Shown here: piece after piece, positions 8,467 to 15,573 of the stretch | Layout: each line of letters opens with the position of its first letter | Position numbering within the stretch: the first letter of the stretch is position 1 | DNA from: Bacteroidota bacterium | Lineage (GTDB): Bacteria > Bacteroidota > Bacteroidia > Chitinophagales > Saprospiraceae | Direction: 5' to 3' | Length of the DNA: 38,249 bases | Assembly: GCA_009908745.1 (NCBI GenBank) | Contig: JAAAOU010000420.1 | Location: forward strand, 1-38,249 | Translations under genes and position numbers: made by a program | Notes under the pieces: model-generated | What the model was told of the DNA's origin: nothing | Databases searched by the model: none | The model's input: only the letters and a program-made list of their open reading frames with translations

Positions 8467-8498
8467 TTGTTAAAAGCCCGGTAGATTCCGTATATTTG
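8467..8498 (+). promoter_or_regulatory. Promoter for the GH3 gene (TTG-N21-TATATTTG)
   Basis: TTG at 8467-8469 and TATATTTG at 8491-8498 are separated by 21 bases, an excellent Bacteroidota housekeeping promoter. It lies just after the serine hydrolase stop and predicts a leader of about 90 bases before the ATG at 8597. Confidence 0.75.
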
Positions 8499-8596
8499 AA
8501 CTATATCGGCGGTCCGTCGGTATACGAAGGCAGTAGAGATAGCGCGACGATTGGCGCTACCTCCGCTGCCTAACCACCAACAATACCATCGCCTCA

Positions 8597-10123
8597 ATGA
8601 GAAAGTGGATCAACCGAGCGTTTAAGTGGTACTATAAGCAACGCTATAATAGCCTACAGCACTTCATGCGAAGGCCCCGGGAAGTGCAGGAAGGCCTGCT
8701 CAAGCATCTTCTGGAGTCGACCAAGCATACAGAATGGGGCCGCCGCTACGGCTACCGCAGCATCCGCACCCCCGACCAATTCGCAGAGCGCGTGCCCATC
8801 AGCGACTACGACAGCCTCAAACCGTACATTGCGCGCATGATGAAAGGGGAAAAAGATGTGCTCTGGAGCGGCGCGGTACGCTGGTTTTCCAAGTCTTCCG
8901 GCACCACAAGCGACCGCAGCAAGTTCATCCCCGTAACCTCCCAAAACCTCAAGAAATGCCACATCCGCGGCACTTGGGACACCATGGCGCTGTTCTACCA
9001 CAACCGCCCCGACGCCCGGCAGTTTGAGTGCAAAAGTATGATCATGGGCGGCAGCTTGCACCGTTATGAGCCCTACCCCAAAACCATGTACGGCGATGTC
9101 TCCGCCATTATGATCCAAAATATGCCCGCCGTAGGCAAGCCGTTCTTCGTGCCTGATTTTAAAACGGCCTTGCTCGACAACTGGGAAGAAAAACTGGAAA
9201 AACTCGCCCGCGCCGGCGCCAATGAACCCGACATGGTTATGATCGGCGGCGTACCCACTTGGACGGTGGTGCTGCTGCGCCGTATTCTGGAAATTACCGG
9301 CAAGGACAACATGCTGGAAGTATGGCCCAATTTTCAGGGCTACGTGCACGGGGGCGTGAGCTTTTCGCCCTACCGCAAGCAGTTTGAGGACTTCTTCCCT
9401 TCCAGCCAAGTCAGCTACCAAGAAATCTACAACGCCTCAGAAGGTTACTTTGCGGCGCAGGATAACTTTGAGCGTGACGATATGCTGCTGCTGCTCAATA
9501 ACGGTATGTACTACGAATTTCTGCCCATGGAGCAGTGGAACAACCCCAACGCGAAAGCCATACCGCTTACCGAGGTGGAAACGGGCAAAAACTACGCCTT
9601 GGTCATCTCCACCAACGCTGGCCTATGGCGGTATACGCCGGGCGACACGGTGACCTTCACCTCTACCCACCCTTACCGCATAAAAGTGACGGGGCGCACC
9701 AAGCAGTTCGTCAACGCCTTCGGCGAGGAAGTAATGGTGGAAAACACGGACAAAGCGCTGGCTGTCGCCTGCCAACGCACAGGGGCGATCGTCTCAGAAT
9801 ATACCGTAGCCCCCATCTACTTCGAAGGCAACCAAAAAGGCGGCCACCAATGGCTGGTCGAGTTTGAGCGTAGCCCGGGCGACACGGCACAGTTTGCCCG
9901 CCTGCTGGACCTCGCGCTGCAACAGGCCAACTCCGACTACGAAGCCAAACGTTCCAAAAGCCTGGCCCTAAAGCAGCTGCAACTGCACGAACTGCCACCG
10001 GGCACCTTCTACGATTGGATGCGCTCCCGCGGCAAATTTGGCGGGCAGCACAAGGTACCACGCCTGGCCAACCACCGGGAGTACGTAGAGGAGATACTGG
10101 ATTTTTTGGGGAATAAAGTGTAA
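8597..10123 (+). CDS. GH3 auxin-responsive promoter family adenylating enzyme
   Basis: The 508-residue protein is a bacterial member of the GH3 family (PF03321), named after plant acyl-acid amido synthetases that use ATP to adenylate a carboxylate (auxin, jasmonate, benzoates) and join it to an amino acid. Here the ATP-binding signature SSGTTSDRSKFIPVT lies at about residues 99-113. NASEGYFA, the equivalent of the family's second motif, is near 280, and VTGRTKQFVNAFGEE near 360 forms the hinge to the C-terminal domain. Length and motif order match complete enzymes. It is cytoplasmic. Its bacterial substrate is unknown and nothing adjacent defines a pathway. The start at 8597 follows a strong promoter. 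Confidence 0.88.
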   Translation: MRKWINRAFKWYYKQRYNSLQHFMRRPREVQEGLLKHLLESTKHTEWGRRYGYRSIRTPDQFAERVPISDYDSLKPYIARMMKGEKDVLWSGAVRWFSKSSGTTSDRSKFIPVTSQNLKKCHIRGTWDTMALFYHNRPDARQFECKSMIMGGSLHRYEPYPKTMYGDVSAIMIQNMPAVGKPFFVPDFKTALLDNWEEKLEKLARAGANEPDMVMIGGVPTWTVVLLRRILEITGKDNMLEVWPNFQGYVHGGVSFSPYRKQFEDFFPSSQVSYQEIYNASEGYFAAQDNFERDDMLLLLNNGMYYEFLPMEQWNNPNAKAIPLTEVETGKNYALVISTNAGLWRYTPGDTVTFTSTHPYRIKVTGRTKQFVNAFGEEVMVENTDKALAVACQRTGAIVSEYTVAPIYFEGNQKGGHQWLVEFERSPGDTAQFARLLDLALQQANSDYEAKRSKSLALKQLQLHELPPGTFYDWMRSRGKFGGQHKVPRLANHREYVEEILDFLGNKV

Positions 10124-10145
10124 ACTAAGTGCAAACTGATTAGCC

Positions 10146-10712
10146 ATGTCTGTCGGAGTATCCAAAAGGTTGATTTCTACGGAAGATTACCACAAGATGG
10201 GGGAGGTGGGGATACTGCCAGAGAAAGGCGTAGAGCTTATCCGAGGGGAAATTATCAATCTGAGCCCCATTGGAAAGAAGCACCTCGGCACGGTTAATAA
10301 AATGAACCGTGTGCTACATAAGCTATACGGCGATGATGTCCTGATACAGGTGCAAAACCCCATCATAACCAGCAATCTCTCTGAACCAGAGCCCGACCTA
10401 TGCATACTGCATCACCGGGCGGACTGGTACGGAAAGGGCATAGCCAAAGCCGGGGAAGCCTTGGCAGTCATAGAGGTTGCGGACTCCTCATTAGAGTACG
10501 ACCAAGAGGTCAAAGCCCCACTTTACGCGGAAAGCGGCATCCCGGAGTACTGGCTCGTCAATCTGCGCAGGGATCAGATCGAACGCTACACACAGCCAGA
10601 AGGCGGGGAATACAAGCGCCTGCAGCGCTACGACCTTGACGACCGCATCCCACTGCCCGCGCTTGATCAGCCAATAGCGGTGCAGGACTTATTATTGCCT
10701 GCCGACGAATAA
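10146..10712 (+). CDS. Uma2-family (DUF820) putative endonuclease
   Basis: This 188-residue protein matches the Uma2/DUF820 family, restriction-endonuclease-like PD-(D/E)XK folds that are abundant in cyanobacteria and some Bacteroidota. The family landmarks are in order: YHKMGEVGILPEKGVELIRGEII near the N-terminus, EPDLCIL (about 78-84), LAVIEVADSSLEYDQEVKAPLYAESGIPEYWLVNL (about 105-139), which holds the D/E/K nuclease residues, and a C-terminal beta tail. It begins 22 bases after the GH3 gene and may be co-transcribed. No partner is apparent; the family's biological role is unresolved and it may be a mobile-element-associated passenger. Confidence 0.85.
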   Translation: MSVGVSKRLISTEDYHKMGEVGILPEKGVELIRGEIINLSPIGKKHLGTVNKMNRVLHKLYGDDVLIQVQNPIITSNLSEPEPDLCILHHRADWYGKGIAKAGEALAVIEVADSSLEYDQEVKAPLYAESGIPEYWLVNLRRDQIERYTQPEGGEYKRLQRYDLDDRIPLPALDQPIAVQDLLLPADE

Positions 10713-10723
10713 AAACAGCTTTG

Positions 10724-10731
10724 TACCTTTG
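10724..10731 (+). promoter_or_regulatory. Promoter -7 element (TACCTTTG)
   Basis: TACCTTTG matches TAnnTTTG exactly and lies 20 bases before the ATG at 10752. The nearest upstream TTG is 26 bases away, longer than usual, so the -33 partner is doubtful. Confidence 0.55.
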
Positions 10732-10751
10732 CGGCGCGCAAAATACTAGCT

Positions 10752-11261
10752 ATGACCCTCAAGGAAGCACTGGACAGCCTTACGGCCAACCCGATTTACG
10801 TACTGATCTACCTCGGCATCATCCCGGTAATGGCATTTGTAGCCGGGCTCATCAGCCGGGAAAAGGGGAAGGACGGGCCTTGGAAATACCTTTACTCTAC
10901 CCTCATCTACTTCATCTGCGTGCCCGGTATTTTCTCCATCACGGTGTCGATCTACCAATTTCTCTTCGAGCGCCGCAGTATCTGGGAGGCCGATGTGTTT
11001 GTGCAGGTGCTGCCGATACTCTCCATGGTGGTCACGCTGCTCATCATCCGGAAAAACGTAGACCTGGATTACATCCCCGGTTTCGACAAACTGAGCGGCC
11101 TAGTAATGGTCATCGCAGCAACCTTGACGATCATGTGGTTTGTAGACCGGCTGCGGATTATTGTCTTTTCTTACCTGCGGTTTGAGTATGTGATTTTGTT
11201 CTTTGTGGGTCTGCTGTTGATTATACGTATTGGCTGGCGGCGGGCGTTTGGGAGTGCGTAA
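10752..11261 (+). CDS. Integral membrane protein of unknown function
   Basis: This 169-residue product has about five predicted membrane segments: residues 13-33 (IYVLIYLGIIPVMAFVAGLI), 46-70, 78-98, 115-132 and 140-160. A short charged loop (SREKGKDGPW) follows the first. I do not recognise the family. The last codons (ARG-ARG-ALA-PHE-GLY-SER-ALA-stop) form part of a 26-bp sequence repeated, with two mismatches, at 11734-11759 beyond the toxin-antitoxin remnant. This implies a recombination or insertion event immediately at the end of this gene. Confidence 0.75.
   Translation: MTLKEALDSLTANPIYVLIYLGIIPVMAFVAGLISREKGKDGPWKYLYSTLIYFICVPGIFSITVSIYQFLFERRSIWEADVFVQVLPILSMVVTLLIIRKNVDLDYIPGFDKLSGLVMVIAATLTIMWFVDRLRIIVFSYLRFEYVILFFVGLLLIIRIGWRRAFGSA
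11236..11261 (+). repeat. Direct repeat flanking the TA remnant, copy A
   Basis: This 26-bp sequence, the last codons of the membrane protein gene including its TAA, recurs at 11734-11759 with 24 of 26 identical bases. The two copies enclose the AT-rich UPF0175/DUF3368 segment. Confidence 0.85.
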
Positions 11262-11309
11262 GGCTTGGAACCTAATGCTGCTGATCACTGTTTTATAAAA
11301 AAAGTAGTT

Positions 11310-11558
11310 ATGGCCCTCGTAATAACAGATGAAGTACTGCAAAAGACAAATCTTTCTGAAAAAGAGCTACTCACAGACATCGCTTGCTACCTGTATGAGA
11401 AAAAAAAATTAAGCATGGGCAAAGCAAAAGAGCTAGCCGGGCTCAATCAGCTTCAGTTTCAAGCCGCATTAGCCGAGCGTGAAATAGATATCCATTATAG
11501 CATTACCGACCTACAGCAAGATCTTGACAACCTGAAGATTGAATTGGATATAAAATAA
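11310..11558 (+). CDS. UPF0175-family antitoxin
   Basis: The 82-residue protein starting MALVITDEVLQ matches UPF0175 (PF03683), small DNA-binding-type proteins that pair with DUF3368 PIN-domain proteins in predicted toxin-antitoxin modules. The conserved pattern is seen as LSEKELLTDIACYLYEKKKLSMGKAKELAGLNQLQFQAAL. The C-terminal tail (DLQQDLDNLKIELDIK) is probably the toxin-contacting part. The ORF track begins earlier at 11265, but the ATG at 11310 gives the family's normal N-terminus. The gene is more AT-rich than its neighbours, a sign of transfer. Two bases separate it from the truncated toxin. Antitoxin function is a family-level inference. Confidence 0.85.
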   Translation: MALVITDEVLQKTNLSEKELLTDIACYLYEKKKLSMGKAKELAGLNQLQFQAALAEREIDIHYSITDLQQDLDNLKIELDIK

Positions 11559-11733
11559 ACATGACAGTAGTCAGTGATACATCTGCTATAAGTAACTTAT
11601 TACAAATTGATCTCATTAATTTGCTTCACGATTTATACGAAGAGATCATTATCCCACCAGATAAAATCAACAGCTTCTATCCCCCAACCATGCCGCTTCT
11701 CTATCAACCTGCCCTCTGCAAATCACCTACGCG

Positions 11734-11759
11734 GGCGGCAGGCGTTCGGGAGTGCGTAA
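11734..11759 (+). repeat. Direct repeat flanking the TA remnant, copy B
   Basis: This is the second copy of the 26-bp repeat (two mismatches to 11236-11261). In the phase of the membrane protein it would again encode an R-Q-A-F-G-S-A-stop ending, as if the end of a related reading frame had been duplicated. Confidence 0.85.
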
Positions 11760-11768
11760 ATTTTTTCT

Positions 11769-11783
11769 TGCAACAAAGTTGCA
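11769..11783. promoter_or_regulatory. Operator-like palindrome TGCAAC-AAA-GTTGCA (copy 1)
   Basis: This is a perfect inverted repeat with 6-bp arms around AAA. The surrounding 21 bases (11768-11788) are identical to 21582-21602 at the TonB receptor promoter. It overlaps the TTG -33 element of the promoter for the His-rich lipoprotein, the ideal place for a repressor. A Fur/Zur-family regulator is inferred from size, symmetry and target genes. Confidence 0.75.
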
Positions 11784-11809
11784 TTTGACACCAACGCCCC
11801 CTATATTTG
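11779..11809 (+). promoter_or_regulatory. Promoter TTG-N20-TATATTTG for the His-rich lipoprotein
   Basis: TTG (11779-11781) and TATATTTG (11802-11809) are spaced by 20 bases. The -33 lies inside palindrome copy 1, and the -7 overlaps a second palindrome. The predicted leader is about 28 bases. Confidence 0.8.
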
Positions 11810-11824
11810 CAACAGTATTGCAAA
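11806..11824. promoter_or_regulatory. Second palindrome TTTGCAA-N5-TTGCAAA over the -7/start region
   Basis: Seven-base perfect arms are separated by CAGTA. The TTGCAA half-site is shared with the upstream palindrome. It covers the end of the -7 element and the predicted transcription start, so the promoter would be covered from both sides. Confidence 0.65.
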
Positions 11825-11842
11825 TAATAAAAACCGCATAGC

Positions 11843-12265
11843 ATGACTTTCTTGAAAAATCCATGGATCCTGCTGCTCGCGCTAGCTACACTAACGTTCA
11901 CAGCCTGCGAGGACGAGGACGACCATGACCATGATCACGATCACGGCGACAACGACATCACCATCAACTTTCTAGAGCCGGGCGACGGTGACACTGTAGC
12001 CGATGCTGCTGACGTTCACATCCACATCGATGTAGAAGCAACGGATGAGGTTCACAACGTAGACATCATTCTTCACCCACATGACGACATCGATGACAAA
12101 ATCCTTGAGGAGAACATCCACGACCATGAGAAGAAGGTGACTTTCGAGCAAGACATCGATTTGTCTTCCTACCCGGCAGGCACCGAGTTCCACTTGGAAG
12201 TAGAAGCTTGTAAGGATCACGATTGCGAGGACATTGTCTTCGAAGACATTGAATTCTCCATCTAA
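11843..12265 (+). CDS. His/Asp-rich surface lipoprotein, putative metal binder
   Basis: This 140-residue protein has a lipoprotein signal (MTFLKNPWILLLALATLTFTAC) with the modified Cys at residue 22. The residues after it (EDEDD) are acidic, like the surface-export signals of Bacteroidota lipoproteins. A metal-binding-type tract (HDHDHDHGD) follows directly, and the body is rich in His and Asp (HIHID, HPHDD, HDHEKK, CKDHDCED). The body resembles one DUF4625-like Ig domain and parallels the first domain of the lipoprotein at 21798. Two palindromes cover its promoter, one shared with a ZnuD-like receptor, and a strong terminator ends the unit. I infer zinc (or other metal) capture at the outer membrane. 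Confidence 0.8.
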   Translation: MTFLKNPWILLLALATLTFTACEDEDDHDHDHDHGDNDITINFLEPGDGDTVADAADVHIHIDVEATDEVHNVDIILHPHDDIDDKILEENIHDHEKKVTFEQDIDLSSYPAGTEFHLEVEACKDHDCEDIVFEDIEFSI

Positions 12266-12294
12266 ACGATTATTTCCATACTAAATCCATTTGC

Positions 12295-12330
12295 GGCTCG
12301 CCGGGCGAAGATGCTCGGCGAGCCTTTTTT
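12295..12330 (+). terminator. Intrinsic terminator after the His-rich lipoprotein
   Basis: A 9-bp perfect stem, GGCTCGCCG/CGGCGAGCC, is followed by six T residues. It makes the lipoprotein a single-gene unit. Confidence 0.92.
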
Positions 12331-12392
12331 GTGCAGCCTATGCCATAAGCGAACTAACCGCTTTTCCCTCACCACTTTGCCCACAATATCCC

Positions 12393-12400
12393 TATATTTG
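12393..12400 (+). promoter_or_regulatory. Promoter -7 element (TATATTTG) for pheT
   Basis: An exact -7 match lies 25 bases before the pheT ATG. A TTTG is present 13 bases upstream, shorter than the usual spacing, so the -33 is uncertain. Confidence 0.6.
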
Positions 12401-12425
12401 CCCGTTCAAAAACGAACGAACTGCA

Positions 12426-14873
12426 ATGAAGGTATCCCTAAATTGGCTGAAGGATTATATCGACATCGACCTAAGTGCGCAAGAGGTCTCTGAAATCCTC
12501 ACTGGCATCGGCCTGGAGGAAGAAGGCATGGAAAAAGTAGAGAGCATCGAAGGCGGCCTGGAAGGCGTGGTCATCGGCCATGTACTCGAATGCGGCAAAC
12601 ACCCGGACGCCGACCGCTTGTCGCTGACCAAAGTGGATGTAGGGAATGACAGCCCATTGCAGATCGTCTGCGGCGCGCCCAATGTAGCGCAGGGGCAAAA
12701 GGTAATGGTAGCCACAGTCGGCACCACGCTCTACCCCATTGACAGCGACGAACCGTTGAAGTTGAAGAAAGGCAAGATCCGCGGCCAAGTCTCCGAGGGC
12801 ATGATCTGTGCGGAAGACGAACTGGGCATCGGCCGGGACCACAGCGGCATATTGGTCCTTCCCGAGGACACCCAAGTGGGTACGCCGGCCCGCGACTACT
12901 TCCAGGTAGAAACCGACCATGTCTACGAAATCGGCTTGACGCCTAACCGTTCCGACGCGACCAACCACCTGGGCGTTGCCAAAGACCTAGCAGCTTACCT
13001 TAAAGTCAACCGTGACTACCAGCAAGGCGTCAAACTCCCTAATGTCGATAACTTCAAAGTCGACAACAACAGCTTGCCGGTAGCCATAGAAGTGGAAGAT
13101 GCAACCGCTTGCCCCCGCTACGCCGGCCTGACCATCAAAGGCATTACCGTCAAAGATTCGCCCGACTGGTTGCAGCGCCGCCTCAAAGCCATCGGCCTGC
13201 GCCCTATCAATAACGTCGTGGACGCCACCAACTTCATACTCCACGAACTAGGCCAGCCGTTGCACGCTTTTGACCTCGCCAAAGTAGACGGCCACAAGAT
13301 CATTGTCAAAGCATTGCCGAAAGGCACGAAATTCACGACCCTCGACGAAACGGAACGCGAACTAAGTGGCGAGGACTTAATGATTTGCAACAGCAAAGAA
13401 GAAGGCCTTTGTATCGCTGGGGTATTCGGCGGGATAGGCTCGGGCGTTACCGAAACTACCACCGATTTGTTCCTAGAGTCCGCCCACTTCAATGCCAAAT
13501 GGGTGCGCCGTACAAGCATGAAGCACAATTTGCGCACCGATGCCGCCAAGGTCTTCGAAAAAGGAAGCGACCCTAATATCGTCGTCTACGCCCTAAAGCG
13601 CGCCGCCATGCTGATCAAGGAACTGGCAGGTGGGGAAATCGCGAGCGAGATCACAGACCTCTACCCCGATCCGGTCAGCCCCGCCCACGTCACGGTCAAC
13701 TATCAGCATGTCAACCGTTTGATAGGCGTGGAAATCCCCAAAGAGACCCTCCACAGCATACTCGCTGCCTTGGAAATGGAGATTGTGAAGGATAGTGCCG
13801 AAAGCTTCACCGTGGCGGTCCCTACCAACAAGACCGACGTGACCCGAGAAGCAGACGTCATCGAGGAAATCTTGCGCATCTACGGCTACAACGAAGTGCC
13901 GATCAACGAGCAGGTGCGTACCAGCCTGAATGTGGCCCCGCAGCCCGACCCCAACCTGCTGCGCGACAAAATCGGCGACTTGCTGGCGGCGCAAGGCTTT
14001 CACGAAATGATGGCGCTGTCGCTCTCCCGCTCCCAGTACTACCAAGCGTTCTATACCAGCCTGCCGAAAGAGCAGCTTGTCTATGTCAACAATACCTCCA
14101 ATGTGCAGCTGGACATCATGCGGCCGGACATGCTCTTCAGCGGCTTGGAAGCCATACTGCACAACCAGAACCGGCAGCAAAACCGGCTAAAACTGTTCGA
14201 GTTTGGCCGCACCTACCAGCACGGCGACAATAAAATCGACGAGCAGCAGCACCTCAGCCTCTTCCTCGCCGGCGACCGCTACGCCGAAAGCTGGCTGGAC
14301 AACCGCAAGGGGGAAGCCGACTATTACACCCTCAAAGCTTTCGTGGAACAAGTGCTGAGCCGCTTTGGCCTTAACGGCTACCAAGAAACGGCCATCAAGG
14401 ACGAAGATTTCTCCTTCGGGATGCAGTACCACCGCGGGCCGCAGATACTGGTCCGTTTTGGGAAAGTCAACTCCAAGCTGGCCAAAGCCATGGATATCCG
14501 CGGCAGCGTGTTCTACGCCGACTTCCGCTGGGACGCCCTCGTCAAGTCCCGCCGCAAGCACAAAGTCGCCTTCGAAGAGCTCAATAAGTACCCGACCGTG
14601 CGCCGGGATTTAGCCTTGGTTATTGATAATTCGGTAAAATTTAATGATATTGTGGCGGTTGCCCGTAAAGCAGGCAAGAAACTCATCAAGGACATCAACC
14701 TCTTTGATGTGTACGAAAACGAAGCCCAACTCGGCGCTGGCAAAAAATCCTACGCCATAAGCTTCACCTTTGAAAACCCTGAAAAGACGCTCAAAGACAA
14801 GGAAGTCGACAAGGTGGTCAATAAGCTGATTGCCGAGTACGAATCCAAGCTCGGAGCGTCCATCCGGAAATAA
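12426..14873 (+). CDS. pheT: Phenylalanine-tRNA ligase beta subunit
   Basis: PheT forms the alpha2-beta2 phenylalanyl-tRNA synthetase with PheS and edits mischarged Tyr-tRNA. The ATG at 12426 gives the standard N-terminus MKVSLNWLKDYIDID and an 815-residue protein. The track's earlier start at 12291 would run through a terminator and promoter and is rejected. Domains in order are: the tRNA-binding OB fold (about 40-150, with VVIGHVLECGKHPDADRLSL), the B3/B4 editing domain (about 210-390, with RPINNVVDATNFILHELGQPLHAFD), B5 (about 400-475), the core catalytic-like fold, and the C-terminal anticodon-binding ferredoxin-like domain (YPTVRRDLALVID). The stop overlaps the next start by one base. 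pheS is not in the window. Confidence 0.96.
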   Translation: MKVSLNWLKDYIDIDLSAQEVSEILTGIGLEEEGMEKVESIEGGLEGVVIGHVLECGKHPDADRLSLTKVDVGNDSPLQIVCGAPNVAQGQKVMVATVGTTLYPIDSDEPLKLKKGKIRGQVSEGMICAEDELGIGRDHSGILVLPEDTQVGTPARDYFQVETDHVYEIGLTPNRSDATNHLGVAKDLAAYLKVNRDYQQGVKLPNVDNFKVDNNSLPVAIEVEDATACPRYAGLTIKGITVKDSPDWLQRRLKAIGLRPINNVVDATNFILHELGQPLHAFDLAKVDGHKIIVKALPKGTKFTTLDETERELSGEDLMICNSKEEGLCIAGVFGGIGSGVTETTTDLFLESAHFNAKWVRRTSMKHNLRTDAAKVFEKGSDPNIVVYALKRAAMLIKELAGGEIASEITDLYPDPVSPAHVTVNYQHVNRLIGVEIPKETLHSILAALEMEIVKDSAESFTVAVPTNKTDVTREADVIEEILRIYGYNEVPINEQVRTSLNVAPQPDPNLLRDKIGDLLAAQGFHEMMALSLSRSQYYQAFYTSLPKEQLVYVNNTSNVQLDIMRPDMLFSGLEAILHNQNRQQNRLKLFEFGRTYQHGDNKIDEQQHLSLFLAGDRYAESWLDNRKGEADYYTLKAFVEQVLSRFGLNGYQETAIKDEDFSFGMQYHRGPQILVRFGKVNSKLAKAMDIRGSVFYADFRWDALVKSRRKHKVAFEELNKYPTVRRDLALVIDNSVKFNDIVAVARKAGKKLIKDINLFDVYENEAQLGAGKKSYAISFTFENPEKTLKDKEVDKVVNKLIAEYESKLGASIRK

Positions 14874-15187
14874 TGACCCGAAATCCCAAGATGAACATTA
14901 CAGAGCGGATTGACAGTATTGAGCTGAAAGTGCGGCAGTTGGTCCAAAAACTGGAACGGCTGCAACGAGACAATACCGCCCTGAAAGAAGAAAACCAAAC
15001 GTTGAAGGCCGAGCTGGACCGCCAAAACGGTGCAGTGGAAACCTTGACTTATAAACTGGAACAATCACAGCAAGCGCTGGACAACAAGCGCGAGCAACAG
15101 CCAGAGGACACAGAAAAGCTGCAACAACAGCTTGAACAATACATCGAGGAGATCAACCGGTGCATCGAGTGGTTGCACCAACAATAG
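14873..15187 (+). CDS. Coiled-coil protein between pheT and zapA (ZapB-like position)
   Basis: The 104-residue protein is almost entirely coiled coil: heptad-patterned from about residue 8 (ITERIDSIELKVRQLVQKLERLQRDN) through TLKAELDRQ and LTYKLEQSQQAL, then a Gln/Glu-rich linker and a final amphipathic helix (LEQYIEEINRCIEWLHQQ). Its ATG overlaps the pheT stop as TAATG, so translation is coupled; a second possible start is the ATG at 14891. Length, coiled-coil content and adjacency to zapA make a ZapB-like division factor attractive, but sequence alone cannot show that. I would call it a conserved small coiled-coil protein likely to act with ZapA. Confidence 0.75.
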   Translation: MTRNPKMNITERIDSIELKVRQLVQKLERLQRDNTALKEENQTLKAELDRQNGAVETLTYKLEQSQQALDNKREQQPEDTEKLQQQLEQYIEEINRCIEWLHQQ

Positions 15188-15209
15188 ATTGGATGTGCAG
15201 GACAAGGAA

Positions 15210-15491
15210 ATGAAACATATAACGGTACTGATTGCCGGCAGGCCCTATCCCCTCAAAATCGATGCAGCGGATGAACCTAAAATCCGCAAGATCGTCAAAG
15301 AGGTGAATGACAAAATCAACCGTTTTCAATTGACCTATACCAATAAAGACAAGCAAGACTGTATTTCTATGGCCCTGCTGACTTATGCGGTAGACCTGCA
15401 GAAAGCCAAAACATCTGGAAGCAACGACCCCGCCTTGTCGGGCAAGCTCTTCCAACTCGACCAACTCCTCGACCAAGCCCTCGAACAGTAA
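15210..15491 (+). CDS. zapA: Cell division protein ZapA
   Basis: ZapA promotes FtsZ bundling at the division ring. The ATG at 15210 yields 93 residues with the family pattern MKHITVLIAGRPYPLKIDAADEPKIRKIVKEVNDKINRF at the N-terminal globular head, then CISMALLTYAVDLQKAK and a C-terminal helix for tetramer formation. The ORF track start at 15132 overlaps the preceding gene and is not needed. The gene sits in the order pheT, coiled-coil gene, zapA, rny. A 14-bp perfect palindrome spans its stop codon. Confidence 0.9.
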   Translation: MKHITVLIAGRPYPLKIDAADEPKIRKIVKEVNDKINRFQLTYTNKDKQDCISMALLTYAVDLQKAKTSGSNDPALSGKLFQLDQLLDQALEQ

Positions 15492-15498
15492 TTACTGT
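15485..15498. repeat. 14-bp perfect palindrome over the zapA stop codon
   Basis: ACAGTAATTACTGT reads the same on both strands and includes the TAA stop of zapA. No loop is available, so it is more likely a protein site or chance than an RNA hairpin. Confidence 0.5.
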
Positions 15499-15573
15499 CC
15501 ACCGCTGTCTTCTCGCCTTTGATGCTACGGCGCACCGCTGAGTGTTCTTAAACATTCAAAAACCATTACAATC

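Larger units (their letters stand above)
11561..11788 (+). pseudogene. Truncated DUF3368 (PIN-domain) toxin remnant
   Basis: The first 33 residues (MTVVSDTSAISNLL ... YEEIIIPP) are a normal N-terminus of a DUF3368 PIN-domain protein, including the first acidic active-site residue D6. From about residue 34 the sequence diverges into low-plausibility text (PTMPLLYQPALCKSPTRAAG) that reads through the second 26-bp direct repeat and part of a regulatory palindrome before stopping. Complete members are roughly 150-165 residues and carry three further acidic PIN residues, all missing here. RNase activity is therefore not expected. This is a deletion remnant retained next to an intact UPF0175 antitoxin. 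The break point lies at about 11660. Confidence 0.8.

Noticed and set aside
12291-12425. N-terminal extension of pheT from the track start
   Set aside because: It would run through an intrinsic terminator and the TATATTTG promoter, and the family N-terminus begins at 12426.
15492-15573. 6S-type RNA between zapA and rny
   Set aside because: The 82-base gap is too short for a usual 6S RNA and I could not draw the long bulged hairpin it requires.
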